Source: Gayadomonas joobiniege G7 (GTDB taxonomy: Bacteria; Pseudomonadota; Gammaproteobacteria; Enterobacterales; Alteromonadaceae). From it: a stretch of DNA of 64,000 bases. Positions within the stretch are counted from its first letter, which is position 1. Each line of letters begins with the position of its first letter. Both the position numbers and the translations under genes were made by a program. The notes below the pieces were generated by a model. The model saw only the letters and a list, made by a program, of their open reading frames with translations. It did no database searches and had not been told where the DNA came from. Location: positions 1 to 64,000 of the forward strand of contig NZ_AMRX01000007.1 in the NCBI RefSeq assembly GCF_000300815.1, written 5' to 3'. Shown here piece after piece: positions 22,156 to 30,004 of the stretch.

Positions 22156-22867
22156 TTTAGAGTTTAGAAGACGCCTTTATGCCGATCCTGCTAGTCAAAG
22201 CAGTGAGATCCATGATGCTATTACTAAAGATCCAACTAAAAAGCGTTTTTATGATGAGTTAAATCAGTTTGAAAAAAAACTAGCGCAAGCAATGCAGGTT
22301 GAAGTGCCAGAAAACCTCTCTAGTAAAATCATTTTTCAGCAAAGTAGCCGACAATTAGCGGAACAGCCGAATAAGTCTCAACGCCGGATCCATCTTGCTT
22401 TGGTTGCATCGTTGGCGTTTGCATTTGGGGTCTTAACCTCGCATCTAATGCCGTCACTCGAGCAAAGACCCGATCTGGCCAGCCAAGCGCTGGTCCATCA
22501 TTATGTTGACATGGACCACCATATTCACGGAGAACACAGCGTATCATTAAATGAAGTGAATTATAAACTGGCTGCTTATGGTGCTAAATTAACAACCGAA
22601 TTAGGAAAAATCTTTTCAGTTAACTACTGCCAAATAGACAATACGCGCGCACTGCATATTGTTTATGAAACAACTGAGGGCCCCGCTAGTTTGTTGTTTA
22701 TCCCAAAACAAAACAAAGAGGCAAGCTTGCGCAGCATTAAAGATGACAGGTTTCAGGTAAAAAACGCCCATTATAAAACGGCCGATGTATTATATGTGTT
22801 ACCCGCCCAAAGCAACTATCAGCAGATAAAAAAATCGGTTGATCAAAAATTAACCTGGGAAATTTAG
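22148..22867 (+). CDS. DUF3379 membrane protein, probable anti-sigma factor
   Basis: A 239-aa protein of the DUF3379 family: cytoplasmic N-terminus (1-80), one transmembrane helix (82-100) and a periplasmic C-terminal domain. The topology and the 8-bp overlap with the ECF sigma gene fit an anti-sigma factor; this is inference, as the family is uncharacterised. Just outside the membrane is a histidine cluster (H117, H118, H124, H125, H127, H130), which could bind metal. C161 is the only cysteine I see. The start ATG at 22148 has GAGG 7 nt upstream; the frame opens 30 bp earlier. Confidence 0.82.
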   Translation: MDDLEFRRRLYADPASQSSEIHDAITKDPTKKRFYDELNQFEKKLAQAMQVEVPENLSSKIIFQQSSRQLAEQPNKSQRRIHLALVASLAFAFGVLTSHLMPSLEQRPDLASQALVHHYVDMDHHIHGEHSVSLNEVNYKLAAYGAKLTTELGKIFSVNYCQIDNTRALHIVYETTEGPASLLFIPKQNKEASLRSIKDDRFQVKNAHYKTADVLYVLPAQSNYQQIKKSVDQKLTWEI

Positions 22868-22895
22868 CTATTTAGATCAAAGTAACCTAAATGTC

Positions 22896-22919
22896 ATTAA
22901 GGGTTAACTTAACCTTAAT
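22896..22919. promoter_or_regulatory. Imperfect palindrome upstream of the choice-of-anchor-I gene
   Basis: ATTAAGGGTTAA followed by C and TTAACCTTAAT: an inverted repeat of 11 bp arms with one bulged base. It lies 56 bp before the lipoprotein start and 29 bp after the DUF3379 stop. It lacks the GC-rich stem and T-run of a terminator, so an operator is more likely. The binding protein is unknown. Confidence 0.4.
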
Positions 22920-22974
22920 TCAGCCTCCTTAAAATATGAAGTTTTAGGAAATCATAATTTTACGAAGGTTGGAT

Positions 22975-24756
22975 ATGTTAAAAAAAACCATAATCTGTAC
23001 ATCAATTGCAGCTGCTCTGTCTGCATGCTCATTAGAAATTAATACAGATAAACAAGATGAGCAACCACAAGCAGAGCAAAAACTTCATTTTGAACTCACT
23101 GGCCGAGCTATTTTAAACCCATCATCTCCTGAAGGTGCAGCAGAAATAGTTGCCTTTCATAAACGTCACAACCATATTTACGCGATCAACAGCTCAGGTG
23201 ATAATGCTACCGTTGAAATAATTGATGCGCTAAACTTCGACGCAGGGGCATTAACTGAAGATGCAGAAGGTGTAATCAATAACACCAATCTAACTGTATT
23301 AGATACCATTGAAGTATTTAAAGACGTTGCTGGAGATGCAAATAGCATAGCAATTGACGACAATCATGACTTATTAGCCGTCGCTATGGCTGGCGAAACT
23401 GGCACTAGAGGTAAAATTGCGTTTTATGATATCTCAGGTGCACAAGCAAACTTTGTTAAAGCAGTCGAAGTTGGTTTTCTGCCGGACATGGTAACTTTTA
23501 ATCACAGTGGTAGCCAGGTGATTGTTGCAAACGAAGGTGAGCCGTCGGGTGATTATACACTAGATCCGATTGGTTCTATTTCTGTTATCCAAGTAGATAG
23601 TGGAACACCAGCTGACACTGCCACTGAAATCGGTTTTACTAGTTACAATGACAAACAAGCTGAGCTGATGGCACAGGGTGTAAAGTTTGCTAACCCGGGC
23701 AATAGCAGTGTTGCCGAAGATTTAGAACCTGAATATGTTGCAGTTTCGCCGGATGATGCAACTGCATTTGTTAGTTTGCAAGAAAACAATGCGATTGCCG
23801 TTGTTGATCTTGAACAACTCACCTTAAAGAAAATTTTTGGCTTAGGCTTTAAAGACTGGAGCCAATATAAAATTGATGTGTCTGATGATGATGGAGGGAT
23901 CAATTTAGCCAAATACCAATATCTTTACGGTATGTATCAGCCAGACACTATTGCCAGTTACTCAGTGAACGGGCAAGCGTATGTCGTTACAGCCAATGAG
24001 GGTGATGCAAGAGAGTATATTGATGATGCCTTATCTGGTGGTTCAGTCGAAGATGAAAACAAAGCGGCTTGTGAACAAAAACATCCTAATGGTTTATATG
24101 ACTACGATGATGAAGAAATTTGTTTTTCCTATCTTGAAGAATCTCGGGTCAAAGACCTGGAAGATATTTTACCGCTGAACGCTGACCTAGAAAATTACGT
24201 TGACAACAACGGCGGAAAGGACGGTTTGGGTCGGTTAATCGTCACCACTGCGTTAGGGCAAAACGATGCAAAGACTGAATACCAAGCCCTATATACCTAC
24301 GGTGCACGCTCATTTTCAATTTTTGACGAAGCAGGCAATTTAGTTTTTGATTCAGGAGACGACTTTGAAAGCATTACTGCCAGTATTCATGGCGAAGCTT
24401 TTAATAACAATGAAGACGAAAATGAAGGAGATACCCGCTCAGACGCCAAAGGACCTGAACCAGAAGCGTTAGCAATTGGAGAAATTGATGGCAAAACCTA
24501 TGCCTTTATCGGTTTAGAGCGTATGGGAGGCATCTTCGTATACGATATTAGTGAACCAAGCGAAGCCACGTATGTTGATTATTTTTTCAATCGTGGTTTA
24601 AACGAAGGTGCTGATATTACTGGGGATCTTGCACCAGAAGGCATGAAGTTTGTCAATGCAGAAGACAGTCCATCAGGCAAGCCTTTGTTAATAATAGGCA
24701 ACGAAATTTCAGGCAGCGTTGCCGTTTGGCAAATCAGCTGGGTTGACGCTGAATAA
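22975..24756 (+). CDS. Choice-of-anchor-I family lipoprotein (alkaline phosphatase-like)
   Basis: A 593-aa secreted lipoprotein: signal peptide ending in LSAC (Cys18), then a beta-propeller-like domain of the choice-of-anchor-I family, members of which are often annotated as alkaline phosphatase-like or mesenchyme-specific glycoprotein-like. Typical segments are VANEGEPSGDY, VVTANEGDAREY, TYGARSFSIFD, PEALAIGEIDGKTYAFIGLERMGG and a C-terminal VWQI. The protein is rich in Asp and Glu, consistent with calcium binding and a marine lifestyle. GAAGG lies 6 nt before the ATG at 22975. No enzymatic activity can be claimed from sequence. It follows the sigma/DUF3379 pair with a 107-bp gap and could be its target. 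Confidence 0.8.
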   Translation: MLKKTIICTSIAAALSACSLEINTDKQDEQPQAEQKLHFELTGRAILNPSSPEGAAEIVAFHKRHNHIYAINSSGDNATVEIIDALNFDAGALTEDAEGVINNTNLTVLDTIEVFKDVAGDANSIAIDDNHDLLAVAMAGETGTRGKIAFYDISGAQANFVKAVEVGFLPDMVTFNHSGSQVIVANEGEPSGDYTLDPIGSISVIQVDSGTPADTATEIGFTSYNDKQAELMAQGVKFANPGNSSVAEDLEPEYVAVSPDDATAFVSLQENNAIAVVDLEQLTLKKIFGLGFKDWSQYKIDVSDDDGGINLAKYQYLYGMYQPDTIASYSVNGQAYVVTANEGDAREYIDDALSGGSVEDENKAACEQKHPNGLYDYDDEEICFSYLEESRVKDLEDILPLNADLENYVDNNGGKDGLGRLIVTTALGQNDAKTEYQALYTYGARSFSIFDEAGNLVFDSGDDFESITASIHGEAFNNNEDENEGDTRSDAKGPEPEALAIGEIDGKTYAFIGLERMGGIFVYDISEPSEATYVDYFFNRGLNEGADITGDLAPEGMKFVNAEDSPSGKPLLIIGNEISGSVAVWQISWVDAE

Positions 24757-24792
24757 GCTTGATACCTAGCCATTTATTTTTGTTGTATATTT

Positions 24793-24820
24793 AAAAGCAC
24801 CGCAAGATCGCAGTGCTTTT
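24793..24820. terminator. Bidirectional terminator between the lipoprotein gene and oxyR
   Basis: Inverted repeat AAAAGCAC/GTGCTTTT (24793-24800 with 24813-24820) in the 71-bp gap between two convergent genes; T-rich on both strands. Confidence 0.65.
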
Positions 24821-24827
24821 ACAATAC

Positions 24828-25733
24828 TCATGATTGCGACAAGATATCTGCAATCACCTCACCAACTTTATTATACGTAATTAAACGACGGCTGCTCGAA
24901 CGCCACACTAGGCCAATTTGACGACTTGCGTTTTCAGCTACTGGATTGAGCTGTTTTAATTCAGAGTTAGCTAAAAGACCCGCATCAATTGCCATTTGCG
25001 GAATAAAAGTCGCCCCAAGCTGACATTCAACCATGGCAATTAAGGTATGCAAACTGCTGGCAGATAAAGGATTAATTTTATTCGACTCGATTAGCCGGCA
25101 GGCTGATAAGGCATGTTCTGTTAAACAATGTTCACGCTGGAGCAAAAAAATACTTTCGTCAGGCAAATCTTCATAGCTGTACAAGGTGCCACTTTCAAGT
25201 GGAAACTCTTTATGGGCAACTAACCAAAATCTATCCTCGCCTAAAACTTTTCGGCGAAAATGGCCGACATCAACCGGCAACGCCAAAATTAAACAGTCCA
25301 GCTCTCCATTTTCAAGTGACAATAATAAATTATCGGTTGTATCTTCTTTAAGCTGGAGCATTAACTCTGGATATTTAGCGTTACAGCGGTTAAAAAAAGG
25401 TTTAATAATGAAAGGGGCAATTGTCGGTATGCAACCCACTTTGAGCCGACCAGACATAGGGTTTTGGCAGAACTGGGCATATTCTTCTAGTTCGCTTGCG
25501 CGCTGCACTATATCTTTAGCCATTGCCACCATAGCAGTGCCCATGTCGGTAAAAACAAAAGCTTTATGTTCTCGCTCTATTAATTGGCCGCCAAGCTGCT
25601 CTTCAAGGTTTTGAATGCCGGCACTTAGGGTCGACTGGCTAACAAAACAGGCTTGCGCAGCGCGGTTAAAATTTTTAAGTTCGTGGAGTTTAATTAGGTA
25701 CTGTAAGTTACGAATACTTGGCAGTTTATGCAT
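24828..25733 (-). CDS. oxyR: Hydrogen peroxide-sensing regulator OxyR
   Basis: LysR-family activator of the peroxide stress regulon. The 301-aa protein has the N-terminal winged HTH (about 8-65, FNRAAQACFVSQSTLSAGIQNLE) and a substrate-binding-like C-terminal domain. It carries the redox pair C203 and C212, nine residues apart as C199/C208 of E. coli OxyR, in the context REHCLTEHALSAC. This pair separates OxyR from other LysR regulators. It stands alone, with no dps, katG or ahpC beside it. Confidence 0.95.
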   Translation of the reverse strand: MHKLPSIRNLQYLIKLHELKNFNRAAQACFVSQSTLSAGIQNLEEQLGGQLIEREHKAFVFTDMGTAMVAMAKDIVQRASELEEYAQFCQNPMSGRLKVGCIPTIAPFIIKPFFNRCNAKYPELMLQLKEDTTDNLLLSLENGELDCLILALPVDVGHFRRKVLGEDRFWLVAHKEFPLESGTLYSYEDLPDESIFLLQREHCLTEHALSACRLIESNKINPLSASSLHTLIAMVECQLGATFIPQMAIDAGLLANSELKQLNPVAENASRQIGLVWRSSSRRLITYNKVGEVIADILSQS

Positions 25734-25794
25734 AGATTTACATTAAGCGCTAGGACAAAGCGTTTAGCTTAAAGAAATGCTCTAAGAAATCAAT

Positions 25795-25825
25795 AAAAAA
25801 CGGAATGTACTTTGAGTACATTCCG
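25795..25825 (-). terminator. Terminator of the cpxP/spy-like gene
   Basis: Perfect 11-bp stem CGGAATGTACT/AGTACATTCCG (25801-25811 with 25815-25825, loop of 3), followed on the minus strand by six T. Confidence 0.9.
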
Positions 25826-25854
25826 AAACAATGTGGGTGTGTCAAAACAATTAA

Positions 25855-26343
25855 TTATTCAGCGGCTGGGCGATCTTTACGGTGGTGGTCACGCTTGCCA
25901 TCGCCCTTGCCTTTTTTACCTTTGCGTTGTTCAAATTTATCTAATTTTTCTTGTTGATCTGCAGTTAATACAGCACGAATTTTTGCTTTGATACTCGCCG
26001 CATGAATCAAGCTTTGGTTTAACGAATCCTGATATTGAGCCACTAAGGCTTTTGCTTCAGCTTCGCTGTAATTTCCGCTTTTTACCAAAGCTTTCATCTC
26101 CTGATGAAACGCTTTGCGGTCTTCACGAATACTTTTACCTTGCACTCGGCTATCTTTAAAAATGGCTTTAATCTCAGTCTTTTGTTCGTCAGTCAAACCT
26201 AGACGTTTAAAAATTTTAAAATGCATCGGCGCTTTGCCCTGCATACGATCTGAACCTTTGTCTTGCCCTGAAATAGCAGGCGCACTGAGTAGAGCGGCTG
26301 TTAAAAATACAGGTGCTAAAATTTTTGCATTTAATAATTTCAT
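25855..26343 (-). CDS. Spy/CpxP family periplasmic protein
   Basis: A 162-aa periplasmic protein with a signal peptide (about 1-24, cleavage after a SAPAISG-type site) and two LTxxQ motifs (LTDEQ, LTADQ), the mark of the Spy/CpxP chaperone family. The tail is strongly basic with a KGKKGKGDGKRDHHRKDR segment. CpxP in E. coli restrains the CpxA kinase and helps degrade misfolded pilins. Here it is divergent from cpxR-cpxA, as cpxP is in E. coli, so a CpxP role is likely. The ATG at 26343 has GAGGA 8 nt upstream; an ATG 15 bp earlier would overlap that site. Confidence 0.85.
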   Translation of the reverse strand: MKLLNAKILAPVFLTAALLSAPAISGQDKGSDRMQGKAPMHFKIFKRLGLTDEQKTEIKAIFKDSRVQGKSIREDRKAFHQEMKALVKSGNYSEAEAKALVAQYQDSLNQSLIHAASIKAKIRAVLTADQQEKLDKFEQRKGKKGKGDGKRDHHRKDRPAAE

Positions 26344-26435
26344 TAATTCAATCCTCATTTGTTAGTTACATTCACAATTGCAATTGGCAACATCTACATA
26401 ATAAAAAATTGAAAGCAAAGAAACGCAAGCCCAGT

Positions 26436-26451
26436 GTAAAGGTTGAGTAAA
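26436..26451 (+). promoter_or_regulatory. CpxR box
   Basis: Direct repeat GTAAA-N6-GTAAA (26436-26440 and 26447-26451), matching the CpxR consensus GTAAA-N5-GTAAA apart from one extra spacer base. It lies five bases upstream of the -35 of the cpxR promoter and in the shared region with the divergent Spy/CpxP gene, so phospho-CpxR probably activates its own operon and perhaps both. Confidence 0.7.
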
Positions 26452-26455
26452 GTCA

Positions 26456-26483
26456 TTGAACCTTGATTTGCTTAGTTTATAGT
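26456..26483 (+). promoter_or_regulatory. Promoter of cpxRA
   Basis: -35 TTGAAC (26456-26461), 16-bp spacer, -10 TATAGT (26478-26483), about 30 bp before the cpxR start codon. Confidence 0.6.
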
Positions 26484-26513
26484 GACCTTAACAATAGATA
26501 TATGTTAACTATT

Positions 26514-27197
26514 ATGAACGCGAACTTATTAATTATTGATGACGATTTAGAATTGGCAGAATTGCTAACCGAATACCTAGAAAGTGAAAACTATCACTGT
26601 ATTCATTCTGAGAATGGTTTAGCTGGTATTGAACAACTGACACAGCACCCTTTTGATCTAGTTTTATTAGATGTCATGATGCCAGGCATAGACGGTTTTG
26701 AAACCCTGCAACGATTGCGAAAAAATCATAACCTGCCTGTGATCATGTTAACTGCCCGCGGCGATGACTATGATAAAATTTTAGGTTTAGAAATGGGTGC
26801 CGATGATTATTTGCCCAAACCGTTTAATCACAGAGAGTTACTCGCTCGAATCAAAGCCATTTTACGGCGCTCTAATGATAATGCGCCAACTGAAAACAAT
26901 AACTGTCGCGCCGGTAATTTGGTATTAGACCACAACTCCCATACGGTCCATTTAAACGGCGAGCCGATAGAGCTTACTGGCACCGAGTACCAATTTTTAC
27001 AGTATTTAATTGAACATCTTGGCCAACTCGTTAGTAAAGAAACCCTTAGCGAAAAAATCTTAGGTCGTCGATTGATGCAATATGATCGCAGCATTGACAT
27101 GCACGTTAGTAATTTGCGCAAAAAACTTAAAGAAGATCCCAGCATTCAAATAAAAACCATTCGAGGTGCGGGTTACCGTTTAATTAGTGAGTTGTAA
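26514..27197 (+). CDS. cpxR: Envelope stress response regulator CpxR
   Basis: OmpR-family response regulator. From the ATG at 26514 the product is 227 aa: receiver domain (1-115) with acidic pair D10/D11, phospho-acceptor D53 in LLDVMMPGIDG and the conserved Lys in PKPFN near 102, then a winged-helix DNA-binding domain (about 130-225) ending KTIRGAGYRL. The start is chosen by similarity to E. coli CpxR; in-frame ATG 26502 and a GTG/ATG at 26463 lie upstream, the latter inside the promoter. It is followed 5 bp later by the sensor kinase and faces a Spy/CpxP gene, which supports CpxR rather than another OmpR-type regulator. Confidence 0.9.
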   Translation: MNANLLIIDDDLELAELLTEYLESENYHCIHSENGLAGIEQLTQHPFDLVLLDVMMPGIDGFETLQRLRKNHNLPVIMLTARGDDYDKILGLEMGADDYLPKPFNHRELLARIKAILRRSNDNAPTENNNCRAGNLVLDHNSHTVHLNGEPIELTGTEYQFLQYLIEHLGQLVSKETLSEKILGRRLMQYDRSIDMHVSNLRKKLKEDPSIQIKTIRGAGYRLISEL

Positions 27198-27202
27198 TAA
27201 AC

Positions 27203-28606
27203 ATGAAATCGATTAAATTCAACCCCTTTAAAACGCTATTTATGCGTTTATTTTTAGTATTTTGGGGGACTATTTTAATACTGGTTGGCGGTACGGTTTT
27301 TATCAGTCATAAATTAAATGAATTAGATAAAGTCGAACCGCTAAACAAATATGATTTAAAAAAGTTTGAGTTTGTCGAGCACCAACTCAACCTGCCCAAA
27401 AAAGGGGATCTAAGCCGGCGTATTCGTTTTTTGCATAAAAAGTATCCGCATTGGGTATTTTTGTATGAAGCTGACAGCCAAACCATAATAACTGATCGCA
27501 TTCCTCCTGCCCTAATCGATAAATACCTACTAGACCTAGTGAACCCACCTAAACGCGCGGCAGAAAGAAAAATACCCCGTCACCTAGTGTACGGACCTAA
27601 ACTGATTACAGTGGCAGGTCAGCAATATCAAACTTTGATTGTACGTAAAGCTTCACCTGGCAATGAACTCATTCGTAACCTATATTTTTCACCGCTCTGG
27701 AGCAAGATCCTATTTGCCTTTTTGGTAACCCTGTTGCCTTGCTGGTTGGTCGCACGCAACTTAAGTATTCCCATCTCTCGTTTAAACCAATCAACCCAAT
27801 TATTAGCCGCAGGTCAACTATCGCACCGAGTCGGGGCCAGCGTAATCAACAGGCCTGATGAAATTGGCCAATTGGCCGTTAGCTTTAACCAAATGGCTGA
27901 AAAAATCGAAAATAACCTAAAACTGCACAAAGGCTTGTTGGCAAATGTCTCCCACGAGTTGAGAACACCGCTAACGCGCATTGAGTTATCACTCGCAATG
28001 GCGTTAAAAGATCCTCACAAAAATTCAGCTAAACTACATCGAATTGAACAAGAGCTTCATAAACTTGATGCTTTAATTGCAAATGTTCTTAAGTTAAGCC
28101 GATTAGAAAACGATGACCTACCGCTTGAACGGAATAGAATCAACTTGTCGCAACTGGTCGCAGATATTTGTCAATCGGCGAAACTTGAATGTGAAGAAAA
28201 GGATATTCAATTAGACTGTCATATCACACAGTCCATTTATTATGCTGGTGATGAGCTCTTATTAGTGCGGGCATTTGAGAACATTTTACGTAATGCTATT
28301 AAATTCACACCAGCAGGCAAAGCAGTAAAGGTTGAGTTAACACAAACCGATGAACATCTAGTGTTTGCGGTACAAGATCAAGGACCTGGGGTTAATGAAT
28401 CAGATATCGAAAAGATATTTCAGCCTTTCTATCGCGCTGAGAACAACCAATACAGCTCGCGAGGTACAGGTCTAGGGCTTACCATTAGTCATAAGGCGAT
28501 CACCCGCCACAATGGCCATATTTACGCAAAAAACATCCCTGACAGCGGCCTTAGAATGCAGGTTTTACTGCCGCGAGAAAACCATCTTAATAAGAGCGCT
28601 AATTAG
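27203..28606 (+). CDS. cpxA: Sensor histidine kinase CpxA
   Basis: Inner-membrane kinase/phosphatase that phosphorylates CpxR in response to misfolded envelope proteins. The 467-aa product has transmembrane helices at about 13-34 and 166-185 flanking a periplasmic sensor of about 130 residues, a HAMP linker (186-238), a HisKA domain with the phospho-acceptor H251 in NVSHELRTPL, and an HATPase domain (N box LRNAIKFTP, G boxes DQGPGVN and GTGLGLTI). The 160 bp downstream (28607-28766) show no gene. Confidence 0.92.
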   Translation: MKSIKFNPFKTLFMRLFLVFWGTILILVGGTVFISHKLNELDKVEPLNKYDLKKFEFVEHQLNLPKKGDLSRRIRFLHKKYPHWVFLYEADSQTIITDRIPPALIDKYLLDLVNPPKRAAERKIPRHLVYGPKLITVAGQQYQTLIVRKASPGNELIRNLYFSPLWSKILFAFLVTLLPCWLVARNLSIPISRLNQSTQLLAAGQLSHRVGASVINRPDEIGQLAVSFNQMAEKIENNLKLHKGLLANVSHELRTPLTRIELSLAMALKDPHKNSAKLHRIEQELHKLDALIANVLKLSRLENDDLPLERNRINLSQLVADICQSAKLECEEKDIQLDCHITQSIYYAGDELLLVRAFENILRNAIKFTPAGKAVKVELTQTDEHLVFAVQDQGPGVNESDIEKIFQPFYRAENNQYSSRGTGLGLTISHKAITRHNGHIYAKNIPDSGLRMQVLLPRENHLNKSAN

Positions 28607-28766
28607 CGCAAACCAAATGATGATCAGCAAGGATGCTCAATTCCATCAAGCATAAAACGCAAATGAATTATTCGTTGCTCGTCTAAACTAAAAATGAGCT
28701 AAACTCTTTATCCAATAAGGTATTGAAAAATTGCTTTGGGATATTTTATGATGTCGGAATAAAAAG

Positions 28767-28842
28767 TGGTGGGTCATGCAAGATTCGAACTTGCGACCAA
28801 TGGATTAAAAGTCCACTGCTCTACCAGCTGAGCTAATGACCC
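28767..28842 (-). tRNA. tRNA-Lys (UUU), copy 3 of 3 in transcript order
   Basis: A 76-nt cloverleaf with encoded CCA: acceptor arms GGGTCAT/ATGACCC, D loop AGCTCAGCTGGTAGAGC, anticodon loop CTTTTAA (anticodon TTT), T loop GTTCGAAT. Identical to the two other copies upstream and close to E. coli tRNA-Lys. Confidence 0.97.
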
Positions 28843-28870
28843 CGACTAAGGCGTGTAACAATTCAGAACG

Positions 28871-28946
28871 TGGTGGGTCATGCAAGATTCGAACTTGCGA
28901 CCAATGGATTAAAAGTCCACTGCTCTACCAGCTGAGCTAATGACCC
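28871..28946 (-). tRNA. tRNA-Lys (UUU), copy 2 of 3
   Basis: Same 76-nt sequence as its neighbours, with encoded CCA and anticodon TTT. It is separated from the next copy by 28 nt, so the three are most likely cut from one transcript. Confidence 0.97.
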
Positions 28947-28962
28947 GTTCTGTTTAATTGAG

Positions 28963-29038
28963 TGGTGGGTCATGCAAGATTCGAACTTGCGACCAATGGA
29001 TTAAAAGTCCACTGCTCTACCAGCTGAGCTAATGACCC
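28963..29038 (-). tRNA. tRNA-Lys (UUU), copy 1 of 3
   Basis: First tRNA after the stable-RNA promoter; identical 76-nt sequence with encoded CCA and anticodon TTT. tRNA-Lys genes behind tol-pal-cpoB are also found in E. coli (lysT cluster). Confidence 0.97.
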
Positions 29039-29100
29039 ACTCTAATTAATTGTTCAGCTTACAGTTTTAACTGATTACCCCTGCTTGCTGACGGGGGCGT

Positions 29101-29128
29101 ATGATACTGATATGACAGCTGAACGCAA
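29101..29128 (-). promoter_or_regulatory. Stable-RNA promoter of the tRNA-Lys cluster
   Basis: Minus strand: -35 TTGCGT (29123-29128), 16-bp spacer, -10 TATCAT (29101-29106), then the C-rich discriminator ACGCCCCCG. The geometry is the same as the two rRNA promoters in this window, pointing to growth-rate and ppGpp control. Confidence 0.7.
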
Positions 29129-29168
29129 CTATTATTTCAGTTTTTTTTTGAAAAAATTACGTTCAGCT
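29117..29168. repeat. Inverted repeat spanning the tRNA promoter -35 region
   Basis: Nine-bp arms AGCTGAACG (29117-29125) and CGTTCAGCT (29160-29168) flank 34 A/T-rich bases. It overlaps the -35 element of the tRNA promoter and lies just after the cpoB stop. It has no T-run directly behind it, so a classic terminator is doubtful. Confidence 0.45.
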
Positions 29169-29205
29169 AAAATTGCCGCTAAAACATACAGATTTTGCTA
29201 ATAAT

Positions 29206-29991
29206 TTACTCAATTTCAGCCAAACGTGTTCGTGCTAACCGGGCTGGTGTCGAATCAGGATATTCGGCAAGCAAAACTTGGTATTTTTGTTTAGCCACCG
29301 CCGTGTTGCCTTGTTTGGAGGCTATCATACCAAGTTTTAATAACGCATCCGCTCTTTTAGTTGAGTCAGGATACTGGTCTGCCACAACACTAAAGTGGGT
29401 TTGTGCTTGAGCTAATTCACCTTTAGTAAATAATAACTGACCTAACCAATAGCGGGCGTTCGGTTGATACGAAGAATTTGGATATTGGCGCAAAAAGTTT
29501 TCAAATTCTGGGATTGCTTGGTCATAACGTTTATCTTTTAATACCAAGTTAACAGCTCTGTCGTACGCCTGATTTTCGTCAAGGTTTGCTGCATAATCGT
29601 TACTTTGAGATGGATTCGTATTGATTTGAAAGCCAGAACCTTGCGGTTGCTGCGAGCCAACTTGGTTATTCACCATGTTTTGGCCAGATTTAATCAATTG
29701 AGATAATCTGTCTAACTCTTGGTAAAGCTCACGCTGACGCTGCAAAATTTGTGATAACTTATAGTCATGCTCTTCGGTAACGCCACGCATCTCGCGCAAC
29801 TCTGACTGTAACTCATCAACCTGCTGAACTAAAGCAACCTGAGAGCGCCCACGCGCCTCAGCTGCTCTTTCAAGCTGATCTATGCGCTCACCTAGAGACA
29901 AATTACGATCGGCAGAATAAGCAGGTGACATCCAAGCCGAAAAAAGCCCACTGCATATCAGCAGGCTATAAGCAAAAGAATGTTTGCGCAT
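29206..29991 (-). CDS. cpoB: Cell division coordinator CpoB (YbgF)
   Basis: Periplasmic protein that links peptidoglycan synthesis by PBP1B/LpoB to Tol-driven outer-membrane constriction. The 261-aa product has a signal peptide (1-26), an N-terminal trimerising coiled coil (about 32-95), a linker rich in Gln and Asn, and a C-terminal TPR domain (about 135-258) with NPNARYWLGQLLFTKGE-type repeats. It is the last gene of the tol-pal operon, 13 bp after pal. Confidence 0.93.
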   Translation of the reverse strand: MRKHSFAYSLLICSGLFSAWMSPAYSADRNLSLGERIDQLERAAEARGRSQVALVQQVDELQSELREMRGVTEEHDYKLSQILQRQRELYQELDRLSQLIKSGQNMVNNQVGSQQPQGSGFQINTNPSQSNDYAANLDENQAYDRAVNLVLKDKRYDQAIPEFENFLRQYPNSSYQPNARYWLGQLLFTKGELAQAQTHFSVVADQYPDSTKRADALLKLGMIASKQGNTAVAKQKYQVLLAEYPDSTPARLARTRLAEIE

Positions 29992-30004
29992 ATTTAATCT
30001 CTTA

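Noticed and set aside
22890-22912. PhoB (Pho) box before the choice-of-anchor-I gene
   Set aside because: Only one TGTCAT half-site is present; the second half-site does not match.
28607-28766. Hidden gene or RNA between cpxA and the tRNAs
   Set aside because: No frame with a ribosome site, no stable hairpin and no known RNA motif found.
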